A stretch of DNA of 8,441 bases from Peptococcaceae bacterium. Its GTDB lineage: Bacteria; Bacillota; Peptococcia; DRI-13; UBA5745. Under the pieces are notes generated by a model. That model was not told where the DNA came from. It saw only the letters and a list, made by a program, of their open reading frames with translations, and made no database searches. Location: NCBI GenBank assembly GCA_031264885.1, contig JAISDM010000259.1, positions 1-8,441 on the forward strand, written 5' to 3'. Made by a program: the position numbers and the translations under genes. Of the stretch, positions 1-4,499 are shown piece by piece. Each line of letters opens with the position of its first letter. Position 1 is the stretch's first letter.

Positions 1-66
1 CGGGAAGTAATACAGACTATGCCTGCCACCCCTCCCAAGAGGGGAATTAAAGACGTCCGCCAGGGA

Positions 67-135
67 CGGGCGGCAGAATGCCGCCCCTACGGATGCTTCG
101 TTCACGGTACCGTAGGGGCGGCATTCTGCCGCCCG
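67..135. repeat. Inverted pair of REP-like palindromes
   Basis: Positions 67-92 and 110-135 are perfect reverse complements (26 bp) around a 17-nt spacer. Each arm is itself a hairpin, GGGCGGCA-3 nt-TGCCGCCC, followed by the flank CCTACGG. Relatives of this unit recur at 3968-4008, 4477-4499 and 7896-7916, so it is a dispersed element of this genome. The pair lies 13 nt beyond the toxin stop codon and may also end that transcript, although there is no clear U-run. A smaller hairpin (CCCCTC/GAGGGG, 29-44) lies to its left. Confidence 0.85.
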
Positions 136-148
136 AACCCCAGTTCCG

Positions 149-463
149 CTATCGGATCAACCATTCATAGTCCTGTCTGCAATCAACAATGTAATCCACA
201 TTAACGGTTATGCCGTCGATTTCATAGAGTACCAGGTATCGCTTGGAAGTCAGCATTCTTCGATAGCGGACGCTTGAGATAAATTCGTTTTCATAAAAAG
301 GAAAGCGCTGTGGATTTTTTGACAACGACCCAATATCATCCAAAATTTTATCCATCAGCTTTGTCGCCGCGCTTGGACTGACTCTTGCTAAAAAATCAAT
401 ATGGCTGTCCAACATTGAAAGGGCGGCGTCTGAAATAATCACATCATATTCTGTTTCTGTCAT
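149..463 (-). CDS. ParE/RelE-family type II toxin
   Basis: A 104-residue protein that resembles the RelE/ParE toxin superfamily: an N-terminal helical hairpin (about residues 9-50) followed by strands with a basic stretch (YRRMLTSKRYLVLYEI, about 66-81) and a C-terminal segment VDYIVDCRQDYEWLIR. Family members either cleave mRNA at the ribosome or poison DNA gyrase; the sequence alone does not decide which. The start chosen is the ATG at 463, because the antitoxin stop (TAA, 467-465) is followed by one base and then this ATG, which implies translational coupling. An in-frame ATG at 490 would only add nine residues inside the antitoxin gene. Length is normal for the family and no frame damage is seen. 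It should act in the cytoplasm and be neutralised by the upstream partner. Confidence 0.85.
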   Translation of the reverse strand: MTETEYDVIISDAALSMLDSHIDFLARVSPSAATKLMDKILDDIGSLSKNPQRFPFYENEFISSVRYRRMLTSKRYLVLYEIDGITVNVDYIVDCRQDYEWLIR

Positions 464-464
464 G

Positions 465-743
465 TTACTTGACCGTCGCGGAATCTTCAATTGTTTTGAT
501 CAAGACTTCGCGGACTTCACCTAACGTATGACCTTTAGCGCCATTAAGCCGCGCTGTACGAATGTTAAATAGATCTTCCGCAATCCTGAGTTCCTTGGCG
601 CGTCTTTCAAAAGCAACGATATCCATGACGACAAGGTCGCCTTCTCCGTTTTTAGTCAGATACACAGGATCGCCGGTTTCTTTACAGAGTTTGGATATTT
701 CGTTATAATTGCTTCTTATCGAAGCGGACGCTTTTATATACAT
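465..743 (-). CDS. Phd/YefM-family antitoxin
   Basis: A 92-residue protein with the Phd/YefM pattern: an N-terminal DNA-binding segment (ASASIRSNYNEISKLCKETGDPVYLTKNGEGDLVVMDI, about residues 5-43) and a variable charged C-terminal part that in this family wraps the toxin. The start is the ATG at 743. It is preceded by a GGAGG Shine-Dalgarno at 756-752 with an 8-nt spacer, and an upstream in-frame GTG overlaps that Shine-Dalgarno and so is unlikely. The gene is first in a two-gene operon and ends one base before the toxin ATG. Antitoxins of this family repress their own operon, often as a complex with the toxin, which fits the inverted repeat around the promoter at 756-797. Confidence 0.85.
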   Translation of the reverse strand: MYIKASASIRSNYNEISKLCKETGDPVYLTKNGEGDLVVMDIVAFERRAKELRIAEDLFNIRTARLNGAKGHTLGEVREVLIKTIEDSATVK

Positions 744-755
744 AAATAACACCTC

Positions 756-797
756 CGTTTATGGTCATATTATGCCCGAATACAGCCATAAACGCAA
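756..797 (-). promoter_or_regulatory. Promoter and candidate autoregulatory operator of the type II TA operon
   Basis: On the minus strand TTGCGT (797-792) and CATAAT (774-769) are separated by 17 nt, a weak -35 with a good -10. A perfect 9-bp inverted repeat, CGTTTATGG (756-764) and CCATAAACG (786-794), brackets the -10 and overlaps the -35, with centres 30 bp apart, about three helical turns. That is a natural layout for a Phd-type dimer pair repressing the operon. The left arm touches the antitoxin Shine-Dalgarno. Operator function is inferred. Confidence 0.5.
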
Positions 798-855
798 GAA
801 GAACTTTATACGCGGCAGGCCGCCGATTCTGCTTGTATTCTCGGTTTCCGCCGGC

Positions 856-941
856 TATAATAAGAAAAGCGTTACAAATCAGCCCAAAATATAATGGAAT
901 AACGTTACAACAACGGGGCTATAATATAAGAAAAACGTTAC
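856..941. repeat. Three imperfect direct repeats with 33-nt spacing
   Basis: Each copy has TATAAT (856-861, 890-895, 920-925), then an A/G-rich run, then CGTTAC (870-875, 903-908, 936-941). The CGTTAC elements are exactly 33 nt apart. The plus-strand frame across them also reads as an 11-codon quasi-repeat (RKALQ, GITLQ, RKTLR), so the array may be a regulatory site or eroded coding repeat. It lies 110-200 bp upstream of the type II antitoxin start. Confidence 0.6.
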
Positions 942-943
942 GC

Positions 944-1024
944 GCGGCGTTGGAAGCGGAGTTCTTCAAACAGGAACGTCTGCCGGAGCATCTGGCCGTT
1001 CATGTGGACTTGGAAAATCTGTAA
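944..1024 (+). pseudogene. Possible C-terminal remnant of an unidentified gene
   Basis: The plus-strand frame ending at the TAA at 1022-1024 has about 27 codons with coding-like composition and a plausible protein tail (AALEAEFFKQERLPEHLAVHVDLENL). Upstream, the same frame runs into the repeat array and a region that does not look like protein, and no ribosome binding site is seen. I do not recognise the protein. It could be the stub of a gene destroyed when the toxin-antitoxin pair or repeats arrived, or a chance open frame. The left limit is arbitrary. Confidence 0.25.
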
Positions 1025-1040
1025 ACAGGCGGAACATCTT

Positions 1041-1115
1041 GTCATTCCGTGCTTGTCCGGGGAGTCATTTGCGCGTCTGCCGCTGTTTTGGATACCGGGA
1101 CAAGCCCGGAATGAC
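1041..1115. repeat. Dispersed-type imperfect inverted repeat
   Basis: GTCATTCCGTGCTTGTCCGG at 1041-1060 matches the reverse complement of 1096-1115 at 18 of 20 positions, with a 35-nt loop. Elements that begin with GTCATTCC and close with GGAATGAC are a common intergenic palindrome type in several bacterial groups. It is unlike the GGGCGGCA family elsewhere in the window. No protein is encoded. Confidence 0.7.
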
Positions 1116-1123
1116 GGGGGAAG

Positions 1124-1154
1124 AACAGGCGGGGCTTTTTGGGCCCCGCCTGTT
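1124..1154 (-). terminator. Probable terminator of the sipL-like gene
   Basis: A perfect 12-bp stem (AACAGGCGGGGC at 1124-1135, its complement at 1143-1154) with a 7-nt loop lies about 20 nt past the stop codon at 1175. On the minus strand the stem ends in CTGTT and is followed by CTT then a C-run, so the U-tract is poor. On the plus strand it is followed by TATATA. Confidence 0.6.
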
Positions 1155-1174
1155 TATATACCGCGGCACGGTCA

Positions 1175-2800
1175 TCAGCCGTTGCCTTCCGGACAAGGGA
1201 GCTGGATGACGTCTCCCGCTTTGATGGCGTTGGGATTCCGCAAGCTGGGATTGGCTCTTAAAATGGCGTTCAATGAGGTTCCTCCGGCTTTGGCGATTTT
1301 GTACAGGGTGTCGCCTTTCTTTACTACGTACAGGGTGGCGGTTCCGGGCGCGCACGCGGCGGTCTGGGGGGCGTTCTGGGTTCCCTGGCCCGCCGGTGTG
1401 GCTGTCGCTGTGGCGGGGGCGGGGGCCGGGAGTTCAAACACGTTGGTGACGACGTTGATGTTCACGGTCTCGGTTACGATGCCGCAGACTTCGATAACGG
1501 CTGTCTGACGCCAGTTGCAGGTGGGCATGTCGTGGATGGCTTCCACGTTCACATGCTCTACCCGGGCTTTGACTTCCACCACATCGTCTTTCTGGGCGCC
1601 GTCAATATGAATAAATTCGGTGAACGGCTCCTGAACACAGATTTCTTTGACCTGATCGTCGCAATCGGCTACGTAGAAAATGTGTTTTTCCAATACGCCT
1701 TTGACGATGACTTTGTTGGGAAGGACCTCTCCCGCCAGATTCCTAAGTTCGGATTCCACCCAGGAGACCTTCCGGGCAGGTACGGGCATGGCGATGTCTT
1801 CCACGATGTTGACTTGCCGGCAAGCGGAACCGATCAAATTCTCTGTCCGCAGGGAAAGATTCTCGGTGCGGGCGCCCTTGACGGATGTGGCTACGTTCAG
1901 GACGATGTGTTCTGTGGCGCGGGCATTGACCTTGAGGATCACGGTTTCTTTGACGAACTTGCCGTCTCCGCGCTCCACCAGCTCGCTGTCGATATATTCT
2001 ATATCCACATCGGCTCTCACGTTGGAGTCCGTATCTACGCCGTCCAAATGCACGAATACGCTGAACGGCACGTCGGCGTGGGTTTCTTTGACTTCTCCGG
2101 TACGCTGCAGCACATAATAGATTTGTTTGTGCAAAACCCCTTTAACGATCACTTTATCGGGTATGAGCTTGGTCTCCACATCCCGGATATCCGCGTCGAT
2201 ACACTTGATTTTTTTGGTGTCGCAGGGCATCTCGATGAAGCTGTCGCTCAGGTTGTATTGCTGGCTTCCGGCGGCGACCACATGATTGACCGCGACTTTT
2301 TCGTAGGTTGGGGTTACGCCGTCTCCGGACACGGATGTGATCACGGGGAGATCCACCATTTCCAGCACTTTGACCCTGAGCTGAATGATGGCGGTCTGCT
2401 GGAACTTCTTGTGGCAGCCGCAGTCGTCGGGCATATCCACACAGTCCACATCACAATACTCAATGTCGGCTTTCAGCTTGACGGTCACGTCGTCGTCCGG
2501 GCAGACGCCGTCCACATGGACAAATTCGGTGATTTTTTCGTCGGGCAGGGTCATCTCCTGTACATCGCAGGTGACGGCTTCCACATAATATACCTGCCGA
2601 TGGACGGTCAGCTCGACGATCACCTTGTTATCGATGACTTTGTATTCTTTCTTTCTGATTTCGGTATCGACGCTCTCAATGCTCCTGGCATATACGGGCA
2701 AATCAATATCCCGGGCGACATTCACTTGCCGCATCACGTCGCCCACCACGTTCTCGACCCTCAGTCTTCTTGTGGTTACTTGAATCGGCATTGGTCTCAT
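1175..2800 (-). CDS. sipL: SPOCS/LysM spore coat morphogenesis protein, SipL-like
   Basis: A 541-residue protein with three SPOCS (DUF3794) domains at about residues 25-150, 180-302 and 325-450. Each carries a strand pattern like DKVIVKGVLHKQIYYV followed by FxxFVHLDGV. A Pro/Ala/Thr linker (457-487) leads to one C-terminal LysM domain (about 490-535, YVVKKGDTLYKIAK...NPNAIKAGDVIQLP). This is the architecture and length of clostridial SipL, which works in the mother cell, binds the ATPase SpoIVA through its LysM domain and tethers the coat basement layer to the forespore. In C. difficile sipL also lies close to yabG, which supports the call. There is no signal peptide, as expected. The start is uncertain: the Shine-Dalgarno GGAGG (2807-2803) is 2 nt from the ATG at 2800 and 11 nt from an ATG at 2791 (starting MPIQV), and the second may be the real one. 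Candidate sporulation promoter at 2850-2857. Confidence 0.85.
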   Translation of the reverse strand: MRPMPIQVTTRRLRVENVVGDVMRQVNVARDIDLPVYARSIESVDTEIRKKEYKVIDNKVIVELTVHRQVYYVEAVTCDVQEMTLPDEKITEFVHVDGVCPDDDVTVKLKADIEYCDVDCVDMPDDCGCHKKFQQTAIIQLRVKVLEMVDLPVITSVSGDGVTPTYEKVAVNHVVAAGSQQYNLSDSFIEMPCDTKKIKCIDADIRDVETKLIPDKVIVKGVLHKQIYYVLQRTGEVKETHADVPFSVFVHLDGVDTDSNVRADVDIEYIDSELVERGDGKFVKETVILKVNARATEHIVLNVATSVKGARTENLSLRTENLIGSACRQVNIVEDIAMPVPARKVSWVESELRNLAGEVLPNKVIVKGVLEKHIFYVADCDDQVKEICVQEPFTEFIHIDGAQKDDVVEVKARVEHVNVEAIHDMPTCNWRQTAVIEVCGIVTETVNINVVTNVFELPAPAPATATATPAGQGTQNAPQTAACAPGTATLYVVKKGDTLYKIAKAGGTSLNAILRANPSLRNPNAIKAGDVIQLPCPEGNG

Positions 2801-2824
2801 TCCCTCCTTAAAGGCGTATTGAAT

Positions 2825-2838
2825 AGGGGCGCGCCCCT
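2825..2838. repeat. Perfect GC palindrome in the sipL-like leader
   Basis: AGGGGCGCGCCCCT is a 14-bp perfect palindrome in the untranslated leader. It begins 11 nt downstream of the candidate -10 (2857-2850) and ends about 18 nt before the Shine-Dalgarno. It could form a 5' mRNA hairpin or bind a dimeric regulator. Confidence 0.6.
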
Positions 2839-2849
2839 CTGCTCAGTTC

Positions 2850-2857
2850 AGTATATG
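2850..2857 (-). promoter_or_regulatory. Candidate sporulation sigma (E or K) -10 for the sipL-like gene
   Basis: CATATACT on the minus strand resembles the mother-cell sigma-E -10 (CATACAAT-like) and the sigma-K CATA element. The preceding bases are GCCG, and TTTG lies 14-17 nt upstream of the CATATA, exactly as at the candidate yabG promoter. No convincing -35 is seen. The start site would be near 2843. Confidence 0.35.
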
Positions 2858-2875
2858 CGGCCGTCTCCAAAGTGT

Positions 2876-2910
2876 GCGAAAACGCGCGCCCGATGGGTAC
2901 GCGTTTTCGC
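2876..2910 (-). terminator. Hairpin downstream of yabG
   Basis: GCGAAAACGCG (2876-2886) pairs perfectly with CGCGTTTTCGC (2900-2910) around a 13-nt loop that can itself pair CCC with GGG. It lies 28 nt beyond the yabG stop. No U-run follows on the minus strand, so termination would be weak. It separates yabG from the candidate sipL promoter. Confidence 0.45.
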
Positions 2911-2938
2911 GGGTTGGCGCGGTTCGGTACGCAAAGCT

Positions 2939-3838
2939 TCAGTACGCGGAGCGCGGATAACCCAGGCGCAGACAGCCCCGGGTCTCTATGCCGCCTACGC
3001 CGTCCGTGCCGGTGATGGTGTTCTCCAGCACGTCGCGGATGGACAATACGTCATAGATGGAGGTGTAGGCCAGTTTTTCCGCCAAAAAAACCGGGTCGAA
3101 GGCATGGATCATGATGCGCTTGGGTGAACTGGCGAAATTCGCCCCGGCCGCGATCAGCGCCTCGTAATGAGACTGACAGGCGCCGGCCACCACGATCAAG
3201 TCGTCGCGGCCGGGAATGAGTTCGCGGGCTTTGCGGACGGAATCGACAAAATACCGGGAGCTGCGGTAGTTTCCCACGTCCCGGAAGTCTTTCTTGTCTT
3301 TGAGTAATCCGTCGTGCCCCGTCAAGACCAAGATATCCGGCGCGTATTCTTTGATGTATCTGGCGACTGTCTGAGGCTGCTGCGCCTCGGGAACCAGCAC
3401 GCAATTGGCTTGTATGCTCAGCTGATTGTAGGTGGCTTTGCAAATTTCCAGATAATCCTTATCTCCGTCCATATGCAGCACGGTTCCGGGCATCTCAAAA
3501 AAATCCGGCGGCTCTTCTTCCCGGGGCTGCTTTCCACGGGGGTCTGCCTCACCCCGCATGAAAGCTCTGGATTGATCCTTAACCCGGCGCTCAAAAATCC
3601 GCCGCATCAGGTCGCTGTTTTTTTTAATGTAGTTTTGACGGCTTTGGCTGATTTCAGATGGATTTTGGCGAGCCAGATCAGAAATGGGGGCGTCGGCGAT
3701 CAGCCGCACGTCCAGGCCGCGCAAAACCGCCTCTTCTCCTTTTGCCGTCGTATGAAATGATGTCACTCGAAACAAGATATCCTGCCCGTATGACAGCCGG
3801 GCAACGATATCCCCTTCTTTGACCGGCCGCTGCGTCAT
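2939..3838 (-). CDS. yabG: Sporulation-specific protease YabG
   Basis: A 299-residue protein closely matching the YabG family (peptidase family U57), full length. The N-terminal part (about 5-50) is a small beta domain (EGDIVARLSYGQDILFRV). The catalytic domain carries a conserved His in VLTGHDG (His175) and Cys in VAGACQSHYEA (Cys221), followed by SSPKRIMIHAFDPV and a glycine-rich C-terminus (TGTDGVGGIETRG). In C. difficile a Cys in the equivalent motif is required, and YabG processes pro-SleC and CspBA; in B. subtilis it processes coat proteins such as SpoIVA and SafA in the mother cell. The start is the ATG at 3838, with AGGAGG 6 nt upstream. The next gene downstream is the sipL-like coat gene, so both belong to spore coat assembly. 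Candidate promoter at 3901-3909. Confidence 0.95.
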   Translation of the reverse strand: MTQRPVKEGDIVARLSYGQDILFRVTSFHTTAKGEEAVLRGLDVRLIADAPISDLARQNPSEISQSRQNYIKKNSDLMRRIFERRVKDQSRAFMRGEADPRGKQPREEEPPDFFEMPGTVLHMDGDKDYLEICKATYNQLSIQANCVLVPEAQQPQTVARYIKEYAPDILVLTGHDGLLKDKKDFRDVGNYRSSRYFVDSVRKARELIPGRDDLIVVAGACQSHYEALIAAGANFASSPKRIMIHAFDPVFLAEKLAYTSIYDVLSIRDVLENTITGTDGVGGIETRGCLRLGYPRSAY

Positions 3839-3870
3839 ATGCCGCCTCCTGTGTCAATGGCGTTAGATCA

Positions 3871-3890
3871 CGCTCCCCCGCGGGGGAGCG
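3871..3890. repeat. 20-bp perfect palindrome in the yabG leader
   Basis: CGCTCCCCCGCGGGGGAGCG is a perfect palindrome, extended by GATC on both sides (3866-3869 and 3892-3895) after one mismatch. It begins 11 nt downstream of the candidate yabG -10 and lies about 20 nt before the Shine-Dalgarno. It would form a very stable hairpin at the 5' end of the yabG mRNA, or be an operator. Confidence 0.75.
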
Positions 3891-3900
3891 CGATCATAAG

Positions 3901-3909
3901 TACTATATG
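3901..3909 (-). promoter_or_regulatory. Candidate sigma-K-like -10 for yabG
   Basis: CATATAGTA on the minus strand fits the sigma-K -10 pattern CATAnnnTA exactly. yabG is sigma-K-dependent in B. subtilis. The AC-type -35 expected about 16 nt upstream is not evident. The first bases also fit sigma-E. The predicted start site is near 3894. Confidence 0.4.
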
Positions 3910-3967
3910 CGGCGCGGGGCAAAAAGGCTACATTTCGCAGGCGAAAGTTACCGCTCGGAGGATATTC

Positions 3968-4008
3968 CCATACCGTAGGGGCGGTAGGATGCCGCCCCTG
4001 CGGTATGG
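3968..4008. repeat. REP-like palindrome
   Basis: A 17-bp stem, 3968-3984 with 3992-4008, interrupted by one T/G wobble, with a 7-nt loop. The core AGGGGCGG/CCGCCCCT and the CGTAGGGGCGG flank link it to the copies at 67-135 and 4477-4499. It lies between the yabG promoter and the antisense RNA promoter. Confidence 0.8.
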
Positions 4009-4029
4009 AAAAAACGACGCGCAAGACGA

Positions 4030-4058
4030 TTGACAGACATAGGCACAACAGTTATAAT
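4030..4058 (+). promoter_or_regulatory. Consensus sigma-A promoter of the antitoxin RNA
   Basis: TTGACA (4030-4035), a 17-nt spacer and TATAAT (4053-4058) match the housekeeping consensus at all 12 positions. There is no open frame with a ribosome binding site downstream on this strand. The transcript would start near 4065 and run to the terminator at 4107-4149, antisense to the small toxin gene. Confidence 0.85.
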
Positions 4059-4064
4059 GAAGAT

Positions 4065-4149
4065 AAAGCGGCGCCGCCGGTAGACGGTTAGCCCTCCATT
4101 AGCTGAGAAATAGCCGCAACGTTGAGAGGGTGGCGGCTATTTCTTTTTA
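4065..4149 (+). ncRNA. Putative type I antitoxin RNA (about 85 nt)
   Basis: The RNA is inferred from a perfect sigma-A promoter and a strong intrinsic terminator about 85 nt apart, with no coding sequence between. It starts with a GC palindrome (GCGGCGCCGC, 4068-4077). Then comes CGGTAGACGGTTAGCCCTCC (4078-4097), whose AGCCCTCC is complementary to the toxin Shine-Dalgarno region (4234-4241 on this strand has the same 8 bases). Last is the terminator hairpin, which is antisense to the 3' end of the toxin frame. This matches the logic of Fst/RNAII in the E. faecalis pAD1 par locus, where convergent RNAs share a terminator and pair through direct repeats. Both ends are predicted, not measured. 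Confidence 0.65.
4107..4149 (+). terminator. Shared terminator of antitoxin RNA and toxin mRNA
   Basis: GAAATAGCCGC (4107-4117) pairs perfectly with GCGGCTATTTC (4133-4143) around a 15-nt loop, and TTTTT follows at 4144-4148. It is a strong terminator on the plus strand. On the minus strand the same stem contains the toxin stop codon and is preceded by A-rich lysine codons but lacks a following U-run, so it would end the toxin mRNA less efficiently. Confidence 0.8.
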
Positions 4150-4229
4150 TCGTCTCTGTTTTGCCAGAGAGCAATAATACCAAGGATCGTCTGAACGAGC
4201 TGTAAAAACAGCCCGACCCAAATTTCCAT
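4137..4229 (-). CDS. Small hydrophobic type I toxin (Fst/holin-like)
   Basis: A 30-codon frame that begins MEIWVGLFLQLVQTILG and ends in NRDDKKK. Residues 2-22 form one hydrophobic membrane-spanning segment ending in a Trp, followed by a short charged, Lys-rich tail. This is the layout of Fst/Ldr/TxpA-type and putative holin-like toxins, which insert in the cytoplasmic membrane and depolarise it. The start is well supported: GGGAGG is 7 nt upstream of the ATG. A 107-nt leader follows a good promoter (4343-4371), and an antisense RNA overlaps the 3' end. The stop codon lies inside the shared terminator stem. The exact family is not certain; a small regulatory membrane peptide is the alternative. 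Confidence 0.65.
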   Translation of the reverse strand: MEIWVGLFLQLVQTILGIIALWQNRDDKKK

Positions 4230-4336
4230 CGGCAGCCCTCCCTTCCCCGTGGAATTAGAGGGCAAAGAGCGCCCTCACATAGACTTGCGATAAGTACAAG
4301 GAGGGCATAACCGCTTACCGTATTACTGACGGCGCC
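4230..4336 (-). promoter_or_regulatory. Structured 5' leader of the toxin mRNA
   Basis: The leader contains GCCCTCC (4306-4300), which can pair with the toxin Shine-Dalgarno GGAGGGC (4241-4235) about 60 nt downstream. A second hairpin, GAGGGC/GCCCTC (about 4276-4258), is also possible. Such self-sequestration of the ribosome site is known in several type I toxin mRNAs. A 17-codon frame (4308-4255) lies in the leader but has no Shine-Dalgarno. The folding is inferred by eye. Confidence 0.45.
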
Positions 4337-4342
4337 ACATAT

Positions 4343-4371
4343 ATAATACCACAAAGAATTACATTTATCAA
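4343..4371 (-). promoter_or_regulatory. Sigma-A promoter of the small toxin
   Basis: On the minus strand TTGATA (4371-4366), a 17-nt spacer and TATTAT (4348-4343) match the housekeeping consensus at 5 of 6 positions in each box. The start site would be near 4336. The -35 lies inside the left arm of the 28-bp inverted repeat at 4352-4410. Confidence 0.75.
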
Positions 4372-4410
4372 CATATTTTACCAAAATATGTTGATAAATG
4401 TAATTCTTTG
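4352..4410. repeat. 28-bp perfect inverted repeat over the toxin promoter
   Basis: Positions 4352-4379 and 4383-4410 are perfect reverse complements with only ACC between them. The arms are AT-rich in contrast to the surrounding GC-rich DNA. The left arm carries the toxin -35 and most of the spacer; the right arm holds a mirror copy of the TTGATA box with no -10 after it. It may be a regulator binding site, a cruciform, or the trace of a small duplication-inversion. It does not look like a terminator for rsmA because no U-run follows on the minus strand. Confidence 0.9.
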
Positions 4411-4476
4411 CTGTTTTCGGACGGTCTGGCCCAATCCAGAGAGCCCGGACACCGGTTGCCCACGCATTCAAGAGAC

Positions 4477-4499
4477 GGGCGGCAGGATGCCGCCCCTAC
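4477..4499. repeat. REP-like palindrome at the rsmA 3' end
   Basis: GGGCGGCA-GGA-TGCCGCCC followed by CTAC, differing from the copies at 67-135 by one base in the loop. Its last base is the final base of the rsmA stop codon, so the element abuts the gene directly. It may protect or end the operon transcript, but no U-run follows. Confidence 0.8.

Noticed and set aside
67..135. CRISPR-like array or IS end
   Set aside because: Only two head-to-head palindromes without regular spacers, no cas gene, no transposase in the window; they fit REP-like elements.
1532..3127. Long plus-strand open frame (531 codons) opposite the sipL-like gene
   Set aside because: It is antisense to a gene with three recognisable SPOCS domains, is rich in His, Asp, Gly and Phe as mirror frames of such genes are, has no ribosome binding site and runs into yabG antisense.
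4255..4308. 17-codon frame in the toxin mRNA leader
   Set aside because: No Shine-Dalgarno before the ATG, and the bases are better explained by leader pairing with the toxin ribosome site. A leader peptide cannot be excluded.
4352..4410. Intrinsic terminator for rsmA
   Set aside because: The arms are AT-rich with no U-run on the minus strand after the hairpin, and the toxin promoter lies within; a promoter-associated repeat is a better description.
4088..4471. 127-codon minus-strand frame across the type I locus
   Set aside because: It crosses both promoters, the inverted repeat and the shared terminator, has no ribosome site, and conflicts with the well-supported 30-codon frame.
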